Positions 15,406-22,974 of a DNA stretch of 64,000 nucleotides are shown piece after piece; the first letter of the stretch is position 1; each line of letters opens with the position of its first letter. The notes below the pieces were generated by a model. It was not told the origin of the DNA. It saw nothing but the letters and a program-made list of their open reading frames with translations, and did no database searches. Made by a program: the position numbers and the translations under genes. Location of the stretch: NCBI GenBank assembly GCA_039806955.1, contig JBDHQI010000001.1, positions 62,001 through 126,000 of the forward strand, given 5' to 3'. This DNA is from JADLHS01 sp039806955 (GTDB lineage: Bacteria > Verrucomicrobiota > Verrucomicrobiia > Limisphaerales > JADLHS01).

Positions 15406-16968
15406 ATGGCTGCTTCCACACCCAAAAAACCCGCTGCGAAAAATTCCGCGTTCGCCGCCCTCGGCCTCAAGGCCACCCTCGAACAACTGAAAGCCGAAGT
15501 CCGCGAACTCTATCTCGCCGACGACGTGCCGTGGATCATCGGCTACAGCGGCGGCAAAGATTCCACCGCCGTCCTCCAGTTGACCTGGCTCGCCCTCGCC
15601 GAACTCCCCGCCGAGCAACGCCGCAAAACCGTCCACGTCATCAGCACCGATACGATGGTTGAGAATCCCATCGTTTCAACATGGGTTCAAAAATCACTCG
15701 AAATTTTGGGTGAGGAATCGCGCAAAACCTCCATGTCCATAAAGCCGAAACTTCTCCATCCAAAGACTGAAGAATCCTTTTGGGTGAATTTGATCGGACG
15801 CGGATATCCTGCGCCACGCCCCAAATTTCGCTGGTGCACTGAGCGGCTCAAAATCAAGCCATCTAACCGTTTCATTCGCGAGGTCGTCACCGATAATGGG
15901 GAAGCCATTCTCCTGATTGGCGCACGTAAAGCCGAAAGCGCGGCACGCGCAAAGGTTCTCACGCGCAACCAGAAATACCGGGTTCGCGATCGCCTCAGCC
16001 CTAGCGCCACTCTCGCTGGCTGCTCAATCTATACTCCGATTGAGGATTGGTCCAACGACGACGTCTGGATGTTTCTCATGCAAGTCAAGAATCCTTGGGG
16101 AATCAGTAACAAGGACTTGTTGAATATGTATCAAGGCGCATCACCGGATGGCGAGTGCCCCTTGGTCTTGGATAGCTCGACGCCAAGTTGCGGCGACAGC
16201 CGTTTCGGTTGCTGGGTTTGCACCCTCGTGGATAAAGACAAATCCATGACCGCCATGATCCAAAACGATCAGGAGAAGGAATGGATGACCCCATTGCTGG
16301 ACCTCCGCAACGCACTGGATTTTCGATCTGGTGCAGGCAATCAAGAAGAGAGCAACGATCATCATTTGCGCGACTTTCGCCGGATGAGCGGCGCGATCCA
16401 GCTCATGCAGGACGGCAAGCCAGTTCCCGGGCCATACACACAGGAAGCGCGGGAGAATTGGTTGCGTAAACTGCTCGCGGCCCAAACCTGGATTCGCCGC
16501 AACGGCCCACCCAATGTTCGTAACATCGAACTGGTTTCACTTGATGAATTGCAGGAAATCCGCCGCCTCTGGGTCGTCGAGAAGCACGAAATGGAGGACA
16601 GCCTGCCGCGCATCTACACCGAGGCCACCGGCGAGCCGTATCCCGGCCATCGGCTGGACGACAATCTCGTGCTTGGCGAATCCGAAATGCAGATTCTGCG
16701 CGAAGTGTGTGGCGACGACCGCTTGCACTACGAACTCACGCGGGAACTCTTGAGTGTGGAACGCCAGCAGCGCGCCCACGCCCGCCGCGCCGGTCTGTTC
16801 GAGCAGTTGGAAAAATCCATCCGCCGCCACTATTTCACCGACGCCGCCGATGCCACCGACATGGCCCGCCGCCATGCCGGGGCGCGTGCCGCCGCCACCA
16901 AGGGAGAACGCGCCGACGCATTCACCGATGAGTCGGCCTGCGAAACCAAAACCGATTTACTGCCATGA
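15406..16968 (+). CDS. dndC: DndC, phosphorothioation ATP pyrophosphatase (PAPS-reductase-like)
   Basis: A 520-residue protein that activates DNA backbone phosphate for sulfur insertion. The PP-loop is IIGYSGGKDSTAVLQL (about residues 46-61). The iron-sulfur cluster cysteines expected in DndC are visible in PSCGDSRFGCWVCTLV (near 263-278) plus an upstream Cys in FRWCTERLK. The C-terminal half carries helical, arginine-rich segments (LLSVERQQRAHARRAG). The end overlaps the dndD start as ATGA. Confidence 0.95.
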   Translation: MAASTPKKPAAKNSAFAALGLKATLEQLKAEVRELYLADDVPWIIGYSGGKDSTAVLQLTWLALAELPAEQRRKTVHVISTDTMVENPIVSTWVQKSLEILGEESRKTSMSIKPKLLHPKTEESFWVNLIGRGYPAPRPKFRWCTERLKIKPSNRFIREVVTDNGEAILLIGARKAESAARAKVLTRNQKYRVRDRLSPSATLAGCSIYTPIEDWSNDDVWMFLMQVKNPWGISNKDLLNMYQGASPDGECPLVLDSSTPSCGDSRFGCWVCTLVDKDKSMTAMIQNDQEKEWMTPLLDLRNALDFRSGAGNQEESNDHHLRDFRRMSGAIQLMQDGKPVPGPYTQEARENWLRKLLAAQTWIRRNGPPNVRNIELVSLDELQEIRRLWVVEKHEMEDSLPRIYTEATGEPYPGHRLDDNLVLGESEMQILREVCGDDRLHYELTRELLSVERQQRAHARRAGLFEQLEKSIRRHYFTDAADATDMARRHAGARAAATKGERADAFTDESACETKTDLLP

Positions 16969-18959
16969 TTCTTGATTCCATTGCCCTGAAAAATTTCGGC
17001 ATCTACGGCGGTCGCCAGGAAGCGTCACTCGCCCCGGATGACCCGCGTCGTCCCATCATCCTTTTTGGCGGCATGAATGGCGGCGGCAAAACGACCTTGC
17101 TCGACGCCATTCAGTTGGTCCTCTACGGTGCAAAGGCCCGCTGTTCCGGGCGCGGCAAGCTCGGCTACCGCGAATATTTGCGCGACATGATTCACCGGGG
17201 CGTTGATCCTACCGATGGCGCGGCGGTTGAACTTCGCTTCCGCCGGGCTGTGGATGGCGAAATGCACTACTACCGCCTCACCCGGTCTTGGCGGCAGACC
17301 GCCAAGGGAATTGAAGAACACGTCGAAGTCACTCGCGACGCCGAATATGACTCTCTCTTGAGTGAGCATTGGGATGAATACATCGAGAGCTACATTCCCA
17401 GCGGTATCGCGCACCTCTTTTTCTTCGACGCCGAACAGATCAAGGAATTGGCCGAAGGCGAACATGCCGCCGAAATTCTTGGCACGGCCATCCACACGTT
17501 GCTGGGTTTGGACCTCGTGGACCGGCTCGACACGGACTTGATTGCGCTGGCCCGCCGCAAGAAAGACGCCGTCCAGTCCAAGGCCGAGGCCGAACAAAGC
17601 CGCCTCGCCCAGGAAGAACTGGCCCGGCTGGAGAATCTGCTGGATCAGGCCACCCAACAGCAGGGCACGCTGGGCAACGAAGTTGGCCGGCTGGCCAAGG
17701 ACCTCGCCGCCTGCGAAGACAAGTTTCGGCAGGAGGGCGGCGATCTCTACGAAATGCGTGCCGACCTTGAGGCGGAGCACACCCGGTTGGAAAAGGAATT
17801 GGAGTCCGAGGAAGCCGCCCTACGCGACCTTGCCGCTGGGGCAGCGCCATTCCTGCTTATTCCGGGCCTGCTCGACCAAACCGAGAAGCAAGCCCGGCGC
17901 GAAACCGAGGCCCGCAAGTCCGTCGTCCTCGTTTCCGCTCTCGAAGAGCGCGATGCCGATGTTCTCGCGTTGCTGAAGCGCAACAAAATCCCCGCGCGCG
18001 AATTGGATCTCATCGAGCGCCTGTTGCAATCCGATCGTGCTGATCGCGCCGGAGCGGTTGCCGAACCCATGATTCTCAACGGCGGTGAACATCTGGCCAC
18101 GGAACTTCGTCACCTGCGCACCACCGTCCTTCCCGATGTCCGCACCGCCATCGAGCAGCGGTTGGAAAACATCAACTCGCTGCAAGAACGCCTCACCCGG
18201 TGCGATGTTGAATTGGCGCGCGTGCCCACCGAGGACGCCATCGTCGCCGTGCAGCGCGAACTCACCCGCTTGCGCCAGAAGCATAAGGAAAAGCAGGCGG
18301 AATTGGCGGCGCAACAGGACAAGGTCACGGTGCTGGGCAACCAGTTGGCCGACGCCCGGCGGAAGCTGGAAAAGGAACTCGTGGGTGTGGCCGAAGTCCA
18401 GATGGATCGCGAGCATCACACCCGCGTCCTGACGCATTCCGGTCGCGTGCGCGACACCTTGGCCCGCTTTCGCGTCGCCGTCATCCGCAAGCACGCCGAA
18501 CGCCTCGAACGACTCGTGCTCGAATCGTTCACGCACCTGTTGCGAAAGCGTGTCTTGGTGACCGGCTTGAAGATTGACCCGGCCACGTTCCGCCTCGAAT
18601 TGACCGGCGGCAACGGCCAGCCGTTGCCTTTTGATCGCTTGTCAGCGGGTGAGCGCCAGTTGCTCGCTACGTCCATTCTTTGGGGACTCGCCAAGGCTTC
18701 GGGCCGACCGTTGCCCACCATCATTGACACCCCGCTCGGCCGCCTTGATTCATCCCATCGCCGCCACTTGCTCGACCGTTATTTCCCGGTCGCGTCGCAT
18801 CAGGTGATCTTGCTTTCCACCGACGAAGAAGTGGACGAGGCCAGTCTCGCCCGGCTCAAACCCCACGTCGGCCGCAGTTACACGCTCGACTTCGACGAAC
18901 AAACCCACCGCACCGTCATCAAACCCGGCTATTTCTGGAATCATGAAACCACCCGTTGA
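16965..18959 (+). CDS. dndD: DndD, SMC/Rad50-like ATPase of DNA phosphorothioation
   Basis: A 664-residue ABC-type ATPase. It opens MILDSIALKNFGIYGG, with Walker A GGMNGGGKTT (about 35-44), a long coiled coil with many Glu/Leu heptads (about 200-480), the ABC signature LSAGERQLLATS and Walker B PTIIDTPLGRLDSSHR. DndD is thought to load or open DNA for the modification complex with DndC and DndE. Start overlaps dndC; the end overlaps dndE by 17 bases. Confidence 0.95.
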   Translation: MILDSIALKNFGIYGGRQEASLAPDDPRRPIILFGGMNGGGKTTLLDAIQLVLYGAKARCSGRGKLGYREYLRDMIHRGVDPTDGAAVELRFRRAVDGEMHYYRLTRSWRQTAKGIEEHVEVTRDAEYDSLLSEHWDEYIESYIPSGIAHLFFFDAEQIKELAEGEHAAEILGTAIHTLLGLDLVDRLDTDLIALARRKKDAVQSKAEAEQSRLAQEELARLENLLDQATQQQGTLGNEVGRLAKDLAACEDKFRQEGGDLYEMRADLEAEHTRLEKELESEEAALRDLAAGAAPFLLIPGLLDQTEKQARRETEARKSVVLVSALEERDADVLALLKRNKIPARELDLIERLLQSDRADRAGAVAEPMILNGGEHLATELRHLRTTVLPDVRTAIEQRLENINSLQERLTRCDVELARVPTEDAIVAVQRELTRLRQKHKEKQAELAAQQDKVTVLGNQLADARRKLEKELVGVAEVQMDREHHTRVLTHSGRVRDTLARFRVAVIRKHAERLERLVLESFTHLLRKRVLVTGLKIDPATFRLELTGGNGQPLPFDRLSAGERQLLATSILWGLAKASGRPLPTIIDTPLGRLDSSHRRHLLDRYFPVASHQVILLSTDEEVDEASLARLKPHVGRSYTLDFDEQTHRTVIKPGYFWNHETTR

Positions 18960-19344
18960 ATCTGTTCGCGTCTCTCCCCAAGGCCGTGATCAGCTTATGA
19001 AGCTGAAACGGCAAACCGGCGTTGAGCATTGGAATATCCTGTGTCGTTGGGCGCTTTGCTGTTCCTTGCGCGAAAAATCTGTTCCGCCACGGCCCGCGAA
19101 TTCCACAGAAGGCGGCGTCGAGATGTCTTGGAAGGTGTTTGCTGGCGAGTATGCCGATGCGTTCGCAGCGCTGGTAACTCAACGGGCATGTGAGGACGGC
19201 TTTTCGAGCTTACCAGATGGAGTTGCGGTCTGTTTACGCGCCCACATCCAACGAGGTCTTGGTTATCTTGCTTCTGAAAAAGATGCAGACGGAATAGCAG
19301 GCTTCTTCGCGCGGTGGCTGAAAAACAAGCGCGGCGACAAATAG
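18943..19344 (+). CDS. dndE: DndE, DNA sulfur modification protein
   Basis: A 133-residue protein starting MKPPVESVRVSPQGRDQLMK, with the family block LKRQTGVEHWNILCRWALCC. DndE binds nicked double-stranded DNA as a tetramer and completes the DndCDE modification complex. It ends the plus-strand operon; only ten bases separate its stop from the stop of the opposing sulfur-binding-domain gene. No terminator is seen in that gap, so read-through antisense is possible. Confidence 0.9.
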   Translation: MKPPVESVRVSPQGRDQLMKLKRQTGVEHWNILCRWALCCSLREKSVPPRPANSTEGGVEMSWKVFAGEYADAFAALVTQRACEDGFSSLPDGVAVCLRAHIQRGLGYLASEKDADGIAGFFARWLKNKRGDK

Positions 19345-19354
19345 CGCTACTCGG

Positions 19355-20236
19355 TCACCCGCGAAACACCTCGGATGAATGCCACGCCAATGCCGTTGCG
19401 GAGGGGCGTAAATCCTTCTCGACTGGCAGATTGATAGGGCTTCCGTCGAAGCGGCTCATAAGTTCCTGAAACCCTTGAGGGCCGCGCGCGCGCGTTGACA
19501 TCTTGACTCGGAAGTTGGGCGTGATTGTAAACATGCCCAGGTCGAACAGCTTTCGGTGAAGTGTATTCAGCGCAATGCCGTTGCTTGTTTCACCGCTGCC
19601 GCCAGATTGCGGCCACTTGATAAATGCAGCCTCTACCCCAAGCGGAAACCCTTCTTGGTTTGCCGAATAGCCGCTGACCGCACATTGCGAATTGTAAGCC
19701 TGCAAAACAGCCCGGCGGAATTCCGGCTCAGAGCAGCCATTCGCTTCAACACGTTTCCCAACTTCCAAGTTGAAGAATGCGATTATGTCCTCATGCGTGC
19801 TGGCGGGAAAGTGCGCGTCCAAAAGTTGGTGAATGAGCGCAGACTGCAACTCCTGATTGCCGAAAAGCGCGTCGTAATAAGCCGGGAGCAATCCGCCGCG
19901 CGCGTGCTTTGCGACAAGCTGACTACGTGGTGGGTCTGTGTTACTGACGCGATGGCTCATTGGGGAGTCAGATTCAACCTGCCACAGCTTGTCGTTCTGC
20001 AAACGCCAAAACGGGTATTGCGGATTCTGGTGTTTCGCAGGCCGTCCAAAGATTGCCAATGCGCGACGAAGCTCCACCTCGATTTCGACGTAATTGCGCA
20101 ATCGTGGGAGTTGTTTCTGAACACCACCAATCGCAAGCAGGAGCAGTAGAGGTTTATGTGGCGCGCGCCGATCCACGCTCTGCCCCACATTCAACGTGTT
20201 CGCTTTATCCAGAAGTTCTCGCGCTGCAACCTTCAT
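19355..20236 (-). CDS. Phosphorothioated-DNA-binding (SBD) protein with degenerate HNH domain
   Basis: A 293-residue protein of the family of ScoMcrA-like enzymes, which bind phosphorothioate DNA through a sulfur-binding domain and cut nearby with an HNH nuclease. The N-terminal half keeps family features: APHKPLLLLLAIGGVQ and QYPFWRLQNDKLWQV. The HNH half is altered. Members I know have EAAHI with the catalytic His; here codon 19622-19624 gives Phe (EAAFIKW). CAVC is CAVS, and the L-C-S-L-H-H block is LNTLHRKLFD. The Asn in NGIAL and one His remain. I infer binding without cleavage. It starts one base after the Dnd-associated protein 4 stop and is last in the restriction operon. Confidence 0.8.
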   Translation of the reverse strand: MKVAARELLDKANTLNVGQSVDRRAPHKPLLLLLAIGGVQKQLPRLRNYVEIEVELRRALAIFGRPAKHQNPQYPFWRLQNDKLWQVESDSPMSHRVSNTDPPRSQLVAKHARGGLLPAYYDALFGNQELQSALIHQLLDAHFPASTHEDIIAFFNLEVGKRVEANGCSEPEFRRAVLQAYNSQCAVSGYSANQEGFPLGVEAAFIKWPQSGGSGETSNGIALNTLHRKLFDLGMFTITPNFRVKMSTRARGPQGFQELMSRFDGSPINLPVEKDLRPSATALAWHSSEVFRG

Positions 20237-20237
20237 A

Positions 20238-20684
20238 TTAGATCGCAATTTCAGCCAAGTTTGGCGCTCGAACACTTGATGTCGTGATGACTCCATTCAC
20301 GATGTCCAGGACGTTTAGCAGGGTAGGAGTCCGTCCTCGCAATTGTTCGTTCAAATAGGCAAGCCCCCCATTCGCGTATTCCTCAAATATCGTGAGCAGT
20401 CTATTTTCAGCATCTTCAGTCGCGATCATTACGTCGGTATTCTGCGCTTCCACCAAGCCAAGGAGATACAAAACCCCAGGCCAAGCCGGACAATTCGCAA
20501 AATATGATTCCATCATAGCCTTGCCAGAATCCTTGTGGCCAAGCGGTTCGCGCCTGCCAAGTTTGTAGCCGAGCATTGCTGAAAAAAGCATCAGTCTCCA
20601 AATCTCGCCGAAAGCCGCATTTTCGCCGGTAGTGAGTTGCTTGACCAACTCCTCCTTGTCTTGTGATCGCTGGATTCTTCTCAT
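20238..20684 (-). CDS. DNA phosphorothioation-associated protein 4
   Basis: A 148-residue protein with the two blocks I associate with Dnd-associated protein 4 (TIGR04062): LGYKLGRREPLGHKD and LLTIFEEYANGGLAYLNEQL. Its biochemical role is not known; it occurs only beside dnd genes and is taken to be part of the restriction side. The ATG at 20684 directly abuts the SMC-like gene stop, and its own stop is one base before the SBD gene, so it is tightly coupled on both sides. Confidence 0.75.
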   Translation of the reverse strand: MRRIQRSQDKEELVKQLTTGENAAFGEIWRLMLFSAMLGYKLGRREPLGHKDSGKAMMESYFANCPAWPGVLYLLGLVEAQNTDVMIATEDAENRLLTIFEEYANGGLAYLNEQLRGRTPTLLNVLDIVNGVITTSSVRAPNLAEIAI

Positions 20685-22778
20685 TTAATTGACCTCGATG
20701 ATTTGCGTGAATTCTTCTTCGGCCTCGACGTATTGCTCCAGCTTGTTTCCATCCAGCTTTAGCTCTGGCTTTGCGGTCGCTGCCAACCTCGGGCCGTGAT
20801 AACAGAGGTAGTAACGCTTGCCGATTCTTCGCGATTGCTTCAAAACATCGGAAACTGGTCCTTCGTATTGAGTGCTGCTTGCGAAAATAATCACCTGCGG
20901 TGCAAGGCTTGGTATCCATTTAGCAACACCTTCACGAAACTGTAGGCTTAGTTGCCCAAACGGTGAGTCCATGACCATTGGATACTCTGACCCGCTCAAT
21001 CCTCTCAGGATCGTTGGAATCTCAGCCCGGCGGCGAGCCAACGATACCAAGCTCGCAATGAATACCAAAGACGTGACCTGCCTTTGACCAGTGCTCAATG
21101 CGACGTCAATTTCAAGCGGTGATCCGTGGCTTCCTTCAATTGCTTCCAGCGCCACCGATTTCTTAATCGTCAGCTTGAAATCCTCGTTCAATTCCGCCCA
21201 ATAGCCACGGTCAATGATCTTCTTGAAATGGTCGTCGATTTCCTTGTTCAAGACCGGCCGCAAATCTTCGATCTCCAGTCGCAAAACCTCCTGGAGCATC
21301 TTCACGCTTTCCTCCACGGCATCCAACCGTCGCTGCGCCCGCTTGGCATCGGCCTCATTATCGGCCATGCGCTGGATTTCCTGCCGCAATTCCTCCCGCC
21401 GCGCATTCAGCTCGTTGAGTTTGCCGTCCAGCTTGCCGATCTCGCCAATGCACTCATCGCGCTTGAGCTGCCAGTCGCGCCGCGCGGTTTCGAGCTTTGC
21501 GACTTCTTCGTCGTCGCGGCTGCCCAGCTTTTGATGGATGTCTTCAATCGCCTCGTCCACCACCGTCATGTCCTCGCGGATTTTCAGCCGGTCGCGACTG
21601 GCCTCTTGCACGCCGTCGCGCGTCCGCTGCATCGCCCCCTCAATCACGCCGATGGCGTTGTCCAGCGCCCCCACGGCATTGTTGAAATGCTGGTCGCCGG
21701 CAATCGTCAGCAACTGCTCCACGGCCTTGAACTCCGGGGTGTCCTTGTTCAGATGCCGGGCGCAGATGCACTGGCCGCGCTCCAACAGTTCCTGCAAAAA
21801 GGTGTTCAACACCCGCGCCGGGATTTTGCCCTCGCCGCGCATCCGGTTGACGATCTCCCGTCCGCGCTTCACGAGGTCATCCGCGAACAGGGTGTAGGCA
21901 TCGTCGGAAATCATCTGACCCAGCCGCTTGGTCACGGCCTGTAGTCGCTCCGCTAAATCGGATTTTTGCTTCTCCAACGCGTTGCGCCGGGCCTGCAATT
22001 CCGCCGCCGCCCGGTTCGCTTCCAGCTTCGCGTTGACCTTTTCCAGTTCCGCGTCTATCGCCACCAGGTTGTCCTGCCGCACTTTTCGTTTGTCCGTGGC
22101 GTCCGTGATCTTTTGATCCACGTCGGCCTGCTCGTCCAGCAGCACCGCTTTTTCTTCGCTGGTGCAATCCCGCAGTTCCGTCCGCAGCTTGCCCCGCACG
22201 TTCTGGTGCGAGAGGTCGTCAATGGCGGCTTGCAGTAGCTTCAATCCGAGCATTTGCTGGATGGCGTCGGTCACTTTCGCCGCATTTTCCTCCATCGCCA
22301 GATGATCAATGCGCTCGCCGTTGAAGAATAGGAAGGGACTGATGCCGTCCGGCATGATGGCTTGCAACCGCTGTTGCGGCAGCCGTTCCCGGAATGTTTC
22401 ACCATCCTGCAAAACTTCCAGCGCCAGTTCGGTGCGCCGGGCATCCAGATTTTGTTGCAGCAGGGAGAGCGACCGCGTCAGCGTGTATTTCTTGCCCTCA
22501 TGCTTGAACAGGATGCGCACCGAGGCGCTGGTGTTCTCCGGGTCGCGCGACCGCGCCGCCACGCCTTCGTGGATGATGCGCTCCTTGTGTGCCAGGTCGT
22601 CGGTGAGTCCGTCATGGCCGTAAAAACCCCAGAGCAGGGCGTTCAGCAACGCGGTCTTGCCGAAACCGTTCTCCGCGTGCACCAGCGTCACGTTGCGGCT
22701 TTGCACGTTGGAGAAAACAATCTCCTGCTTGCCTTTGAATTGCCGGAAATTCTCCAGCACGAGCTTTTCAAGAATCAT
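20685..22778 (-). CDS. SMC/Rad50-like ATPase of the restriction module (DndD-like)
   Basis: A 697-residue ATPase distinct from DndD. It starts MILEKLVLENFRQFKGK, with Walker A AENGFGKTALLNALLW (about 35-50), a coiled coil, a central C-I-C-A-R-H turn (near 337) where Rad50-type proteins carry a zinc hook, a second coiled coil, the signature LSTGQRQVTSLV and Walker B YPMVMDSPFGQLS. It probably acts with the helicase protein on unmodified DNA. Its start overlaps the small gene upstream as ATGA. Confidence 0.8.
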   Translation of the reverse strand: MILEKLVLENFRQFKGKQEIVFSNVQSRNVTLVHAENGFGKTALLNALLWGFYGHDGLTDDLAHKERIIHEGVAARSRDPENTSASVRILFKHEGKKYTLTRSLSLLQQNLDARRTELALEVLQDGETFRERLPQQRLQAIMPDGISPFLFFNGERIDHLAMEENAAKVTDAIQQMLGLKLLQAAIDDLSHQNVRGKLRTELRDCTSEEKAVLLDEQADVDQKITDATDKRKVRQDNLVAIDAELEKVNAKLEANRAAAELQARRNALEKQKSDLAERLQAVTKRLGQMISDDAYTLFADDLVKRGREIVNRMRGEGKIPARVLNTFLQELLERGQCICARHLNKDTPEFKAVEQLLTIAGDQHFNNAVGALDNAIGVIEGAMQRTRDGVQEASRDRLKIREDMTVVDEAIEDIHQKLGSRDDEEVAKLETARRDWQLKRDECIGEIGKLDGKLNELNARREELRQEIQRMADNEADAKRAQRRLDAVEESVKMLQEVLRLEIEDLRPVLNKEIDDHFKKIIDRGYWAELNEDFKLTIKKSVALEAIEGSHGSPLEIDVALSTGQRQVTSLVFIASLVSLARRRAEIPTILRGLSGSEYPMVMDSPFGQLSLQFREGVAKWIPSLAPQVIIFASSTQYEGPVSDVLKQSRRIGKRYYLCYHGPRLAATAKPELKLDGNKLEQYVEAEEEFTQIIEVN

Positions 22779-22972
22779 GGGATGCGTTGTTTGACGTGGT
22801 CCAAAATCTTCTGGTGAATCTCCGGCCGGCGCTTCAAGTGCATCACGTCCCGCTCTTCGCGCAGCACCGCTCGGACGAGTTGCTGGATCGGCTCGGCGGC
22901 CTTGATGAACGCTTGCTGGGAGCGCGTTTGTTCGCGGGCTGGCTCTTGGGGTTGTTCTCGGCGTGGCGGCAT
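22775..22972 (-). CDS. Small protein between helicase and SMC genes
   Basis: A 65-residue charged helical protein (ends RRPEIHQKILDHVKQRIP), two bases after the helicase stop and overlapping the SMC start. No family is recognised. The exact spacing on both sides supports translation. It may be an adaptor bridging the two large proteins; that is only inference from its place. Confidence 0.6.
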   Translation of the reverse strand: MPPRREQPQEPAREQTRSQQAFIKAAEPIQQLVRAVLREERDVMHLKRRPEIHQKILDHVKQRIP

Positions 22973-22974
22973 GG

